DNA of 64,000 bases from Sinonovacula constricta (GCA_007844125.1 CM017555.1:26775624-26839623), one strand, 5' to 3'. Counted from the stretch's first letter, positions 21,601-30,840 are shown. Made by a program: numbers and translations. Notes: generated by a model from the sequence alone, not told the origin.

Positions 21601-24300
21601 CAAACAGGCAAGGATGAAAAGGAAGAAAAGATAATAATGCTAGTTGGACAGACAGGATCAGGGAAAAGCACACTTGTGGATGGTATTGTAAACTATGTAC
21701 TGGGTGTATGGTTAGAAGATTCATTTCGGTTCACTGTCACGAAAAAAAAAGACCGACAGAAGCAGAAACACCAGGTAAATTTTTATTTATTTCATTTGTA
21801 TTTATTATCCACAGTTTCTCATGGTTGTTGTAGGACAAGTTAATGGAAATGGGTTTCTACATGGATTGGGTATAGCAAGCTATCACAGTAAATGAAATAC
21901 AAAACTTAGCACTGTTTTTTGCTACTGAAAAGTTGTTGGTAACCTGGCATGGTGTTACAAACACTTGAACTGGATGATAAATATGCTCCAAATGCTGTTT
22001 TACCAGATACTATAAAGATAAACAAGAGGGCCTTGATGGCCCTTAATTGCTCACCTGAGGACACGGCTTTTAGTAGGCTCATATGTGTCCAAATTCCACA
22101 GGCTTTTCCATACTTAAACCTGATTCTGCTGGGAAACCAAACTTTAACAAACCCAACATTTTCCCGCATTCCTTTCAAGCGTTATGATTGTAAACTTATA
22201 TCCGAAAAGAGGAAATGATGCAATTTTGCTTGTTTATTTTGTTTGTTTATTGGGTTTATCATCCCACCAACAGTATTTTAGTTATATGGAGACAGTGTCC
22301 ACTTGAAGCAGATATAGTTCTGCCTTCACTGTGTATAGCAATGCCGTGAACACCTGGCATGATACCACATCCAGTCACATTTTTATCCTGACACCGGGCC
22401 AACCAGTCGTGGAACTACCCTTATATTTGCTTGAGCATTAGCAAGGGAGCTTTACCACTACCATTTTTAACGACTTTGTTATGTCGCAGCCTGGGGTCTC
22501 CCATACCTGGAGCCGACATTCTACCGAATGTGCTACCAGGTCTGGTCGCAATTTTGTATTCACATATATTTATTTAGTTTAATAGTCAATTAATAATAAT
22601 GTGATGTTTTTCATTGCACAAATTTAACTATATATTTTAAATTATGCGAGAGGACAAACTCATTTCAAATAAATTTGATTTTTTTACTTGTTTGCCTTAG
22701 CTTACGAATATTGGCAAATGTAAGCTGAAAAATGTGAAAATAGAGTGGTGTACCAGAACATTATTGTTACATTAACTGTCAAGATGCAATATGGAGAACA
22801 AACGCCGATTGTAGTTATTAAAATGAGACAAGCTTTGGATTTAATTAATGAAAAAATTTAGCATTTTGGTCTTTCAGGCTGCCCCAGGCAATTGGACAAC
22901 CGTTGATAGTGACCCCTGATGCATTATATGGCACTTTTTTGCAAGATGTAGTTGCTTTTTGTCAAGTTTAGTCCTCTTTGATTAATGTATTTTAGAATAT
23001 GTCCCAGACGGAATGGGTCTCATGTTACACTTTAAACCCGCAACCTGGAACCAGGCTCGCGTACAGATTAAAAGTTATTGACACCCCTGGCTTCGGAGAT
23101 GTGCGTGGGCTTGAAAGAGATCATGAAACAGTTGGACAAATTCGCGACCTCTTCAAGGCAGCTGGGGAAAAGGGCATCCAGACCATAGATGCAGTGTGCT
23201 TCATACTCAAGGCACCAGATGCTCGATTGGATTCAACACAGAAGTACATTTTTCAGGCAATAATGTCATTGTTTGGAAAAGACATTGAGAAAAACATTTG
23301 TACACTGATCACATTTGCTGATGGTTCAAGACCTCCTGTGCTGGATGCAGTGCGAGCTTCAAAGTTACCTTTTGGCAAGACATTTACTTTTAATAACTCA
23401 GCCTTGCTCTCTGATCCAAGTAATACATTTACATCAATGTTTTGGGAAATGGGTTTGAAAAGCTTTGAAGCACTTTTCAATCATTTTACCACTTTAAGAA
23501 AACAAAGCATCATGCTCACAAGGGAGGTTTTGCAAGAGAGAGAACGCCTGGAAGTAACCTGTCAAAACCTACAGACCAAGATTAAAATTGGATTGTCAAC
23601 AATTCAAGAGCTTAATGCAGAAATGGAAATATTTGAGAAGAATAAGGCAGCAATAAAAGATAACAAAGACTTTATATATGAAGTAGTTGAAACAAGAATG
23701 AAAATGGTGGATCTGCCACCTGGTGTACATACTACAAATTGTTTCCACTGCCACAGGACATGTCATGACAACTGTGTGTTTGCAGATGACAATGACAAAC
23801 AATATTGTGCAGCCATGAATCATTCCACAGGATACTGTAATCAATGTCCCCAAAAGTGCCATTGGAGTTCACACAGAAATACACGATACAGAATTGACTA
23901 TGTGGAGGAAAAGGTACAGAAAACATACCAAGAAAAGCAAAAAAAATATCTGGAATTGACAGGGAAGATGCCGACACTAAGGCAGGTGCTAGATAATATG
24001 GAAGCAGAACTGGAAAAAGTTACCATAACAATTGAAAAAATGGTGAACGCAATGATAAAATGTAACAATCGATTAAAAGAGATCGCCCTACGACCAAACC
24101 CTCTTGAGACAGTTGACATGATTAACCTGATGATTCAGGCGGAAAAAGACGAAGGAAAGGCAGGATTTCAGAATCGGATAAATGTACTGCAGAAATTTCT
24201 TGAACTAGCATCCATAGACAAAAGTATTGAACAATTTAAAAAAGAGTGTTCTGCCATCAAAGACAAAACTTCAAAAAGATTTTGGGAGTTTTGGAAATAG
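451..24300 (+). CDS. FN3-containing AIG1/septin-like P-loop GTPase, multi-exon gene, 5' partial
   Basis: Six exons were placed by hand: 451-636, 1365-1407, 16587-16877, 17200-17626, 21599-21774 and 22996-24300. Each is bounded by AG/GT and all phases agree, giving about 808 residues from the first visible exon. Order from the N-side: C-x2-C...C-x2-C motif (first about 25 residues), linker, FN3-1 (about 77-173), FN3-2 (about 174-260), P-loop GQTGSGKS (about 331-338), G3 motif DTPGFGD (about 403), G4-like TFAD (about 480-483), coiled coil, a Cys/His-rich patch (CFHCHRTCHDNC, then further Cys to KCHWSSH), and a second coiled coil to the stop. Large P-loop GTPases with this DTPGFGD/TFAD layout are known in fish and molluscs, related to the AIG1 (GIMAP)/septin side of the TRAFAC class. 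GTP binding follows from the motifs; an immune or membrane role is only inferred. The true start lies upstream of the window or in an unseen exon. AATAAA lies at 24309-24314 and another at about 24812. Confidence 0.85.
637..1364. other. Intron, nothing recognised
   Basis: AT-rich sequence between the first two visible exons of the GTPase gene. No repeat with clear ends, RNA gene or reading frame was supported. Confidence 0.5.
1365..1407 (+). CDS. GTPase gene exon: short linker
   Basis: A 43-nt exon between ttttccag and gtatga. It takes the two bases left by the previous exon (codon AC|A) and ends in phase 0, giving CSSNVKPTDGNQIK. Support is the phase match at both ends; it has no domain of its own. 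Confidence 0.6.
2004..3997. mobile_element. Non-autonomous hAT-type DNA transposon (about 2.0 kb)
   Basis: The left end is TAGGGATGTAAA and the right end TTTACTACCCTA, whose reverse complement TAGGGTAGTAAA matches the left in 10 of 12 positions. Both sides are flanked by the identical 8-mer ATAATAAC (1996-2003 and 3998-4005), a perfect 8-bp target-site duplication as expected for hAT. Subterminal ATATTCGAATATTCG-like repeats occur at both ends (about 2028-2090 and 3925-3985). No transposase frame is seen inside, so it is non-autonomous. It contains an (ATT)n run at about 2417-2450. Confidence 0.85.
2417..2450. repeat. (ATT)n microsatellite
   Basis: An almost pure ATT trinucleotide run inside the hAT-type element. 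A poly-Asn frame on the - strand here is a by-product. Confidence 0.9.
4985..5660 (-). pseudogene. Non-LTR retrotransposon reverse transcriptase fragment
   Basis: On the - strand, 5073-5408 encodes MQFGFVPGRGTSDAIFILHK, then an A-F-V-N-L-V-K-V-C-D-R-V-P-W-K-V-L block. These correspond to the LINE RT signatures GFxPGRGTxDAIF and AFVDLEKAFDRVP; the catalytic Asp region is altered to AFVNL. Upstream coding similarity (a KCGKTVGPS-like phrase, about 5540-5600) and downstream similarity (NGQYSEEFG...VGVHQ, about 4990-5050) sit in other frames, so the piece is frameshifted and dead. It lies in the 15-kb intron of the GTPase gene. It probably belongs to the same LINE family as the fragment at 19430-20140. 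Confidence 0.75.
5780..6835 (+). repeat. Tandem-repeat-bearing bivalve interspersed element with terminal hairpin
   Basis: A unit beginning near ACATGGGTTCTGCACAT and followed by GAAGAAAATCCTTCCATTAG and TATAGAGCGGACACGACAT recurs four times (about 5790, 6138, 6470, 6638). Spacings are about 345, 335 and 165 bp. The block ends with a GACG/GACC run (about 6743-6777) and a hairpin at about 6790-6829 whose arms contain CCCCCCAC and GTGGTGGGGG. No coding potential; non-autonomous. Confidence 0.7.
9427..9934. mobile_element. TTAA-type MITE inside transposon copy 1
   Basis: Left end AGGTTGTATCCGACGA and right end GTCGGATACCACCT are inverted repeats. The right end is followed by TTAA and the left preceded by the near-match TTGA. 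The ends match a second copy at 30222-30422 (AGGTGGTATCTGACAG...). A tandem pair of about 40 bp (TGGTTCACTTATA...TTTGTGACATCAATA) occurs at about 9779-9858. It falls within the extra stretch of about 1.1 kb that copy 1 has and copy 2 lacks. Confidence 0.65.
11016..11060 (-). repeat. SINE 3' tail fragment
   Basis: TTTGTTTATTGGGTTTATCG followed by TCCCACTAACAGTATTTCAG matches the tail of the tRNA-type SINE seen in full at 22236-22560. Only the tail remains. Confidence 0.65.
13735..13835 (+). pseudogene. LINE RNase H fragment, + strand
   Basis: Reads IHIYTDGSKDTNKNSIGA followed by a TGA stop, then VIMIEN. This is the start of a retroelement RNase H domain (the YTDGS motif holds the first catalytic Asp). 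It is a small in-frame remnant inside transposon copy 2; the homologous spot in copy 1 (about 8510-8560) is further deleted. Confidence 0.6.
14860..15141 (-). pseudogene. LINE RNase H fragment, - strand
   Basis: A 95-codon frame with a degenerate RNase H start (YLDVSMDTEKNTVGV in place of YTDGSxDTxxNxxG) and, 36 residues on, KLGWIPSH, matching the WIPSH motif at the end of RNase H domains in non-LTR elements. The middle of the domain is deleted. It lies opposite in strand to the 13735 fragment, so either two insertions or an inversion happened before or after the transposon captured them. Confidence 0.6.
16587..16877 (+). CDS. GTPase gene exon: fibronectin type III domain 1
   Basis: A 291-nt exon (97 codons, phase 0-0) after tgatattag and before gtaggg. 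It has the FN3 pattern: early Trp (VWIEWDGV), YQVRFEN strand, LQPGTAYVFKVRLV core, and a Ser/Glu-rich closing strand (KYSEKSDEI). A phase 0-0 single-domain exon is a natural unit for domain duplication, and FN3-2 is clearly similar. The preceding intron is about 15.2 kb and full of transposons. Confidence 0.85.
17200..17626 (+). CDS. GTPase gene exon: fibronectin type III domain 2 plus linker
   Basis: A 427-nt exon after aatgctag and before gtaggt, phase 0 to 1. It carries FN3-2 (VVIIWDSV, TYQVCTEN, LHPGTSYVFKVRLV, KYSEKSEEV), strongly similar to FN3-1 and so a likely internal duplication. About 50 charged linker residues follow (KYDI at the end) before the P-loop exon. Confidence 0.85.
17706..17830 (-). 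repeat. tRNA-like SINE fragment, family 2
   Basis: Contains CCCAGACAAATGTCTTGGTT, GTCAGCTGGAAGACCTCC and GGGACTCGAAACC. The last is a B-box-like sequence when read on the - strand. The same ordered blocks occur at 20455-20645, 34112-34270, 37195-37315 and, inverted, 29655-29790. Confidence 0.6.
17840..18570. repeat. Possible non-autonomous element with GTAGCAA-rich ends
   Basis: Motifs GTAGCAA / TTGCTAC are clustered at 17845-17915 and 18515-18568 in partly inverted arrangement (AGCAAGTAGCAAATG near the left; ACTTGCTACTTGCC near the right). Exact ends and a target duplication could not be set, so the element status is tentative. Confidence 0.35.
18895..19215 (+). mobile_element. tRNA-derived SINE, family 1 (near full length)
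   Basis: The head is tRNA-like, with GGTAGTGCAATCGGTAGAG (A-box-like) and GGTTCAATCCC (B box), flanked by the pairing ends CGGACCTGGTAG and CCGCGAC. The body carries GCCAGGTGTTCACAGC and CAAGTGGACACAGTCTCCAA, and the tail ACTGTTGGTGGGCTATATAA ends in AATAATAAAAA. The same head-body-tail order occurs at 22236-22560, 32937-33215 and 63420-63662 on the opposite strand. It is a SINE head rather than a functional tRNA gene. Confidence 0.75.
19430..20140 (-). pseudogene. Non-LTR retrotransposon, C-terminal RT and zinc-knuckle fragment
   Basis: Read 5'->3' on the - strand: LKAWKEGLEDNGLRVNMKNT then KFMVSGLGLDLL (about 20030-20110), the downstream-of-RT block of a mollusc/vertebrate LINE. Next come ECFQCKIWMHKKCSG (about 19940-19980), a C-x2-C/H-x3-C knuckle-like piece, then RPVTHVVVNGTLL (about 19820). 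Finally MHGSEMWAPTAPDLQRLHQK appears at 19577-19636 and TCAVKPQGQVSS after it. The order is right for the family but frames change repeatedly, so it is dead. It lies in the intron before the P-loop exon. Confidence 0.75.
20455..20645 (-). repeat. tRNA-like SINE, family 2
   Basis: Same ordered blocks as 17706-17830 (AGACAAATGTCTGGGTAGAA, AAGTCAGCTGGAAGACCTTC, GGACTTGAAACC) and longer. Read on the - strand it starts with a tRNA-like head and internal B-box-like GGTTTCAAGTCC. Confidence 0.6.
21599..21774 (+). CDS. GTPase gene exon: P-loop (G1)
   Basis: A 176-nt exon, acceptor gtgatggcag, donor caccag|gtaaat. It completes a split Gly codon and reads QTGKDEKEEKIIMLV then GQTGSGKSTLVDG, the Walker A motif with the Ser/Thr for Mg2+, then NYVLGVWLEDSFRF, typical of this GTPase group. 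An upstream AG (21566-21567) would introduce a stop with the previous exon's phase, which is why the later acceptor was chosen. An in-frame ATG at 21592 could serve a shorter transcript lacking the FN3 domains. Confidence 0.85.
22025..22130 (+). repeat. Dispersed bivalve repeat fragment (GAGGGCCTTGATGGCCC type)
   Basis: Starts ACAAGAGGGCCTTGATGGCC, followed by TTGCTCACCTGAGGACACGG and TTTTAGTAGGCTCATATGTG. It parallels the opening of the element at 34430 (ACAAGAGAGCCATGATGGCA, then TTCACCAGAGGACAAGGGCT). It is a 5' fragment only. Confidence 0.55.
22236..22560 (-). mobile_element. tRNA-derived SINE, family 1
   Basis: In + orientation it starts with the tail (TTTGTTTATTGGGTTTATCA, TCCCACCAACAGTATTTTAG), then GGAGACAGTGTCCACTTGAA and CACCTGGCATGATACCAC, and finishes with the inverted tRNA-like head (GGAGCCGACATTCTACCG). 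It lies in the intron before the last GTPase exon. Confidence 0.75.
22996..24300 (+). CDS. GTPase gene last exon: G3/G4 motifs, Cys/His-rich patch, coiled coil
   Basis: A single 1305-nt exon (434 codons plus stop), acceptor tgtattttag, phase 0. It has IDTPGFGD (G3), a conserved ERDHETVGQI switch-like helix, LITFADG (G4 position), two long heptad-like stretches (about 23490-23690 and 23900-24290), and between them a Cys/His-rich patch (about 23735-23880) that may bind zinc. It is intact, with no stop or frameshift, and more GC-rich than the surrounding intron sequence, so it is probably under selection. Confidence 0.9.
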   Translation, partial: NMSQTEWVSCYTLNPQPGTRLAYRLKVIDTPGFGDVRGLERDHETVGQIRDLFKAAGEKGIQTIDAVCFILKAPDARLDSTQKYIFQAIMSLFGKDIEKNICTLITFADGSRPPVLDAVRASKLPFGKTFTFNNSALLSDPSNTFTSMFWEMGLKSFEALFNHFTTLRKQSIMLTREVLQERERLEVTCQNLQTKIKIGLSTIQELNAEMEIFEKNKAAIKDNKDFIYEVVETRMKMVDLPPGVHTTNCFHCHRTCHDNCVFADDNDKQYCAAMNHSTGYCNQCPQKCHWSSHRNTRYRIDYVEEKVQKTYQEKQKKYLELTGKMPTLRQVLDNMEAELEKVTITIEKMVNAMIKCNNRLKEIALRPNPLETVDMINLMIQAEKDEGKAGFQNRINVLQKFLELASIDKSIEQFKKECSAIKDKTSKRFWEFWK

Positions 24301-25367
24301 GGGTGTTAAATAAAGTCTAAGGAAGCAAGGCCAAATTGTTGAACTAATGTTATTCTTGACAAATTATGCTAAACTTTAATTTGGTAAATGAGAATTTGGT
24401 CTAAAAGAAATCCTCAAATAACCTGGAAAAGTCTTGTAAAATGCTGTTCATTGATGCCCTAGAACTGTGTGAACAGTGAAGCATAAATCCAGACTGTCAT
24501 GGCAAACAGCTATTTCTTATCTGAGCCAGAATGCCGAGAAATCACTTGACAACTCCTTTAGAAATCATGTTTTATTGTCATCTGGGTGACATCAGTATCT
24601 TTTTTTAGCAGAGGCCACTATAATGCCTATTTACTGACTTGGAAAGAATGAACTTTCAGTGTTTTTAGCGATTAGTCCTGTCTAACAACATAGGAAGTAT
24701 TAGTGCTTCTACTGAGGTACATGTATCTGTGGTTGTTTTGTGTATGGTAAGTTAATAATATAATTAGTACAAAGCTGATTCTCTTTTTTATACTCTCTTA
24801 TTTGTTTTAAAGAAATAAATCAGTACACTTAATGAGCTTGGCTCCATATAAGTCTACTTTTCTGTAACAGTCTATTTATAGACAGCCTGAAGTTTGTATG
24901 CAAATGTTTGTTGCTGTTATATTTACATCATAACATAAAGCATTTTTTGCTGTACGTTCTGAATTATCATTATATATGTATATTATATATGTATATTTTA
25001 ACCTGGATTTTGTATTGTATTTATACATGTCCCTATATAAAATGTTGCAATAGATTTCATCTATATGTATCTATATGTAACATATTGTGTTTCGTTATGT
25101 TTTTAGGAATCTTAGCAGTAAAAAAACTGTAAATTATACTGAATATATTTGCAAACCATTCCTTATAATGAGGATTTATATAAAACTGTTTCTTTTTTTT
25201 CTTTTTTTTTCTTTCTTTTTTTGTATGCTTAACTTAGAAACTTGGACAGAGATATTTCTTATTTTGTAAACAAGTTTACTGATAAGTGCATGACATAACA
25301 AACAATAATGCCATGATTGGGGATGCATGCTTTTGCACCCGATACTGTGCAGCAACATTTCTATCAT

Positions 25368-25578
25368 TATACCACAGGGGCACTTAAAAGATGCCCAGGG
25401 ATAGAACCCGGCCACCGGTCCATTATACTGACACCAACGAATCAGGCATAATGCTGTCCCCTTAGCCCAGAGGGTAAGGAAAGAAGCCACTACGACAAAC
25501 TTTAAAGTCTCTGGTTTGCACCCATGACCTCCAGATCCACAAGCCAACCCTCTACCTCTTGAGCTATTGTGGCCGGTC
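25368..25578 (-). mobile_element. tRNA-derived SINE, family 3
   Basis: Read on the - strand, the head is GCCACAATAGCTCAAGAGGT followed by AGAGGGTTGGCTTGTG (A-box-like GCTCAAGAGGTAGAG) and a B-box-like GGTGCAAACC. The body extends to a distal CGGGTTCTATCCCTGGGCAT. One copy only was seen in the window. Confidence 0.6.
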
Positions 25579-25587
25579 ATATTTTAT

Positions 25588-25850
25588 TGATGATAATGAT
25601 GATGATGGCGTTGGTGATGATAGTTTTGGTGATGATGATGGTGATAATGAGGGTGGAGGTGGTAGTGATGACGGTGGTTGTGATTATTGTGGTGGTGGTC
25701 CAGGTAATAATGATGATTATGGTGATGTTGATGGTGGCAGTGGTTTTTGTGGTGGTGGAAATGGTGGTGATGATTATGGTGGTAGGGTGGTAGTGATGAT
25801 AATGATTATGAGGATTATGATGAGGAGGAGGATCAAGGAAGATAGCGAGG
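25588..25850 (+). repeat. Degenerate (GATGGT/GATGAT)n array
   Basis: A long run of GAT, GGT and GTT triplets with strong G/T strand bias. It abuts the SINE at 25368-25578. Open frames across it (Asp/Gly-rich or Met/Val-rich) come from the triplet repeat and are not called as genes. Confidence 0.8.
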
Positions 25851-28800
25851 AGGAGGATCTTGATGAAGCTGATCATACTGACCATGATGAGTTTAGCTAT
25901 AATCAAGCAAAGGAGAAAGGTGATGATAATGATTTATTAATAGTATACTTTTGACAAACATAGGTATCTATGTGAGTTTTTAACACTTTTTCTTTACTGT
26001 CATATTTGTACAACATGTTTATAATAATAAGTTGTTGTTTTTCTTTCATAACATTAACTTCATGTTATATTTGTTTTTCCAAATGGTATTGACACATTTG
26101 AAATTACTTTAAGTTTTGGAATGGAACTAAAAATTAAGTTTAAGAATGCCTTTTTATTTTCTTTAAAAAAGGTTAAAAAAGAGAGTAATCACATCTAAAG
26201 TCACATTCTTTAAAAAAAAAGTTGTTTACCAAGATTGGGATTTAGACATAATGCAAATATATACTGGTATGAATAAAAATTATATGTAGTTCATACTTTT
26301 TTCTTCATAATCATTTTCTTTTCTTTTTGGTAGAGAATACTTCATTTTTTCCCAGTTATGTTAATGTTGAACTCTTTCATGAAAGTTTGGTTGCATGTTG
26401 TTAATCAAGAAAATATATTTCATAAAATAAAGAATGTTCTATAGCATATGCAATTCTATCAATACATAGACTTCTGAGCTACATAAACTTACTCATACAT
26501 CAATTATGTATATACATAGCAAAGCAAAGATACCTTTTTTATTGTAGAAGTGATCTGCCGAGATTATTTAAATACTGGGCCCTGGGCTCACTTCCAACGT
26601 AAAATTGGGGTGATTTTTAAAAAACACTTTTAAATCACTTTATTAATAGTAAAGATTTTAAGGGAAATGGCAGAGGTAATACATTTGTTGCTAAACCTCA
26701 TTTTGAGTATGGCACTCAAATCAAATTTGCATAGGACAGAATATGACTGCCATAATAATTCTTTCTTATCAATTTTACTTTGTATATTTCTTGGTAAATT
26801 TTGTTGCATTTATGGGCCCATTTATGGATATTTTTATGGCCATTTTATCATTTACAGCAAAAGGCACAAAAGTGCATCCTCTGCAGATCTCCGTATATGT
26901 ATAAGACAACAGGTATTTTGTTCTGCTGCTACAGTTAAACCCTTAAAGCTTTAACCGTGTATCTGTTACGAATTCTAAAACCTTTGCATTCCATATTTTT
27001 GCTTAACTGTCAGAAATACAATGTTTAATGTTTTCTGGAATTTTATATATTTTGTGTGTTTAGCATGTATGGTACAATCTTGAGCTTTTGTGTCAGGGTT
27101 ATGTAGTATAAAAGTTTGACTTACAAAGATTGTTTTTATGACAACTTATAATTTATATTCAGAAAGAAATACCAGACCAAAATATGGGTCACTGAAATTA
27201 AACTTGAAAGCAATCTATCATAGAGCTTTTTAGATCATCTCATACTTTTTGTTTACTGGGGCTGGAGAGACTGTAGACATTACTAACAAATGCCAGCCTT
27301 GCTAAGATTGTACCATCAATATTTTTTGTTACGCTTATTTTATTGTGTTGATTTATGCCTTTCTAGTTGTTCGATACAAATCACCTACTGTAAAGAGCTA
27401 TAGAATTGCGCAGTTTTTTTAGAGATTTATTTAATAAAAGCTGGGATGTGCACATTCTTTAAGCTATTAACAAATTCCATTTTTTCCCAAATTTATCATT
27501 AAGTTTATTCCTTAAACTCACATAGATGGGATGTTCCGCAAGTTTTTATATTGATTAAAGTTAAAAAGAACGACTGATTTTCATTGCAAGTTTACTGTAC
27601 ACACTGTTAAAATGCGATAGACAAGAAGTAAACATTGTATTGCATGACAGTTTAATTCATTGACCATATGAACTTACAAGCATAACTTCTATATAATTGA
27701 TGGTTTGTACAGTCAATAGAATGAGTAGAAACTTTATTTCATGCAATTTTTATTCTCAATAATATTTCAAATGTTGCTCAATTAATGTGTTAATTAAAAT
27801 AATCGCACAGTGACGATCTGTCTCTCATGCATTGCCCTTTGTTCTGCAAGACACATGGCAAATTATCCGTTAGCAAACACTCAAACAAACTTTCAACTTC
27901 AGTCTGCCAGATACTTTAAGCTGTAATTTACTTGGTGTTTCTGTGAAGACTTGCCTCATTACACGGGTCAACTTGAGAAGTCGTAGATTGCAGCAGTTTG
28001 ACAGTGAGGGTGTGTACATTGTGTTTTTATAAGTAGCTGCCGATTACATTTCTCCAAGAAAATATTGATTGGCTGCATGTACACAAGGACAGTGCACTGT
28101 TCTGATTGAGATTTAGGCACATGTTAAAGCTAGTGGGATTTGCCGGCATTTTTGCCGATACTGTACAGCTAGCGACCTCCCGTAAACTTGTGTTTGCTAG
28201 AGGTGACATATTTCTAACTAAAATTGCTGATTGCCTGAAGGTACTCAATAATTTCACACAGCACGACAGATATCACTGATCGAGTACGTTTAGTACTGAC
28301 CAAATTATGAAGAAGGTGTGAATAATTACGTCAGTCAATGGGGTAGAATAATTGAAAGGTCAGAACAGTATAAGTGACACTGAGAACAGCTTTGACTTGC
28401 AGTCATTCCACCTTAACGGCCATCCAATTTTCTAAACTGGGGGTCCCTACAATCTATGAGCTATTGATTTTTGCCAACGATTTGTAGCCCAAAGTTGGGG
28501 TGTGCACACGACATATGCGTTCACTTTCTATAGCCCTTTACGGTACCACTAAGCTTTTGTTAAATGAAAAGAATAACTTGTTACTAACCAAGCATAAATA
28601 CATGATTGATTAAAGCATACATGTGATGTAAAATTTGTGTTTATTTTATTTGTTTCTGTCCTTAAAAGTGAGAAATTACCACCTGACAGAATATTAAACA
28701 ACTTTATTGAATTCATTGAGTGAAATGAATTATTATGATACATGAAAAATAATATTCTGACTCTAAATTGTAAAAAAGTAAAAGTCAAACTTACAAATAA

Positions 28801-29654
28801 GACACATTTTACAAACTAATTTTGTTCCTTTATTATATATTTATTGCATTGAAACATAGTGCATGCAACGTAACTTAGTAATTTAATAAAAAAAACATAA
28901 AAAAAAACATGAGCTAGTACTTTTTCTTGACAGTATAATTAGGCAACTAAATGAATGTCGCAACTAAATGAATGTCATTCTGTAAAGCAATTTGTTAATA
29001 CTAAGTATATAACAAGCATGTTTATATTCTAAAATTAAATGCATTGTTTCATAATCATCAAGTAAACTCTATAAACTAAACCTTTCAAAAGTCTTGATTT
29101 GTTTACAAATAACATACTGGTTAGGCTGTCCATATAAATATTGCAGAGGAAAAATGTTTCCTTAATGTTTCTATGATTGATTATTATTCTTATTGTAAAT
29201 ATGCCTAAGTTTAATAAGGCCCATTGTTTCTCTGGACTTTCAATTTTTATTTTCTGTGAATCAATACCTAGATTATTATGGGGGGTTTTATTAAACATAT
29301 TGTGCATATTTTTTATCAGTTTTCAGCCAATCAGAGACACTGTAAAATAATGGTTTCAGTTAGACAGTGCATAAAAAATGTTTATGGATTATTTTCTGGA
29401 AAGACATATTATGTTATTACCAGTTATATTTTGAGCCAAAACTCATTTTGTGCATAAAATAATCAAATCCACAATCTAGAACAAACCTTGCATACGGTAA
29501 GTTACAGCAAAAATTGCCATACCTGTTAAGGTCAATGCATGAATTGCATTTTGATAACTGTTGTTGTTTTTGTGTCCCCAACAAAACCCCATAGAATATA
29601 TGATAGCTAAGCAAGATAACAGCCAGGTAGTAATATTGTTGGATTAATATGCAA

Positions 29655-29790
29655 GGGAGCATAGTGGCCGACCAGTTGGAGTCGACGACTTGTAACTCCT
29701 CAGCCCCCCACCACATGGATTCAAAACCCAGTCAGGGCAAGAACTTTCATGTGAGGAGGTTTTCCAGCTAACCTGTGGTGCGCACAAACA
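29655..29790 (+). repeat. tRNA-like SINE, family 2, inverted relative to other copies
   Basis: The head is on the + strand: GTGGCCGACCAGTTGGAGTC, then GGATTCAAAACCC (B-box-like), then GGTTTTCCAGCTAACCTGTG, the reverse complement of the GTCAGCTGGAAGACC block in the other copies. Confidence 0.55.
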
Positions 29791-30221
29791 TACAAATATG
29801 CAAGCAAGAGCAAAGTATGGGGTTATGTAATATATATAATGCTCTCTTTAATGCAATGATTATGATTACTTAAAAATGATTACTTAAAAATAAGTGTAAC
29901 CAAAGTGCCCGGAAACACTTGGTCCAGAAATGTCCAAAAACAACAGCGTAAATCAAGTAATTCAGATAACTGGCCACTGTAATATTATATCTATCAATAA
30001 CTACTTGCACTAAGGGATGCCCAACACAAATTAGTATCCAACTTCCTGACAATGTCTAACAGACCTTTCCAGTAGGCTCCTAAAGTAAATTGTGACAAAA
30101 ATATCCAAAGCACAATGTTGACATCAATGGATTCCACTACAGAAAAATTCGACCTAACAGTTTATGTTGGTTTCACAAACATGTGTGCTGGAAACAAATT
30201 TGATGGAAAATTCCAGATTAA

Positions 30222-30422
30222 AGGTGGTATCTGACAGTTTGCCTATATCTTATAGACGTAACAATATCAGACCTTTGTTTAATCAATTGAGAAGTTATGG
30301 TTTACTTTTTAGACAGGTGTAGTTCATAAAAAAACAGCATTTTGTGAGATCTGTTCAGGTAACAATGGTTTATTATGATCTTTAATGAAAATATTTTTGG
30401 TCCATACTGTCAGATACCACCT
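30222..30422. mobile_element. TTAA-flanked MITE (201 bp)
   Basis: The ends are perfect inverted repeats, AGGTGGTATCTGACAGT and ACTGTCAGATACCACCT, each flanked outside by TTAA (30218-30221 and 30423-30426). Tetranucleotide TTAA duplication fits piggyBac- or Kolobok-type transposases. The inner phrase GAGATCTGTTCAGGTAACAA is shared with 9427-9934, so both belong to one family. Confidence 0.8.
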
Positions 30423-30688
30423 TTAAATCCTGTGTCCTATTTAACAATCAAGCATTAATTCCACTGCAGAATGTTCAAGCCCACTACACAAAAACTGCAA
30501 GAGAATAATATCCATATAAAAATATAAAATGGAACTATTGTGCACAGCGCAATGCACCAAAAATTGTCAAGATACGGTGCTTTGTTGAATGACATCATAC
30601 AGCCGTGTACCACTTTCTGAACTGGCATTGTTGTATATAATAAATGAGGATGAAAAATCTGTATTTAAAGTCATGTGATAAAAAGAAT

Positions 30689-30826
30689 CTGACCCTCGTT
30701 ATTTAATACCAACATTTATTAAACTCATTCAAGAAAAATGATAGTAAGCTAACCAGAGCCCAGCTCACATTTTCTGGAACTTGTTTAATAAATGTTTGTA
30801 TTAAATGACAACTCATGTCAGATCCC
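30689..30826. mobile_element. Small MITE with about 35-bp inverted repeats
   Basis: The left arm AATCTGAC...ATTTAATACCAACATTTATT (to AAA) is mirrored on the right by TTTAATAAATGTTTGTATTA...GTCAGATC. The arms match over most of about 35 bp. It sits 14 bp from the next MITE. The target duplication was not resolved. Confidence 0.6.
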
Positions 30827-30840
30827 CTATGAAAGAGGTA

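Noticed and set aside
25559..25954. 131-codon Asp/Gly-rich frame and its opposite-strand Ile/Thr-rich frame
   Set aside because: Direct translation of a GATGGT-type triplet array next to a SINE.
28027..28257. 76-codon - strand frame
   Set aside because: No recognised motif, no splice context and AT-rich flanks; not better than chance.
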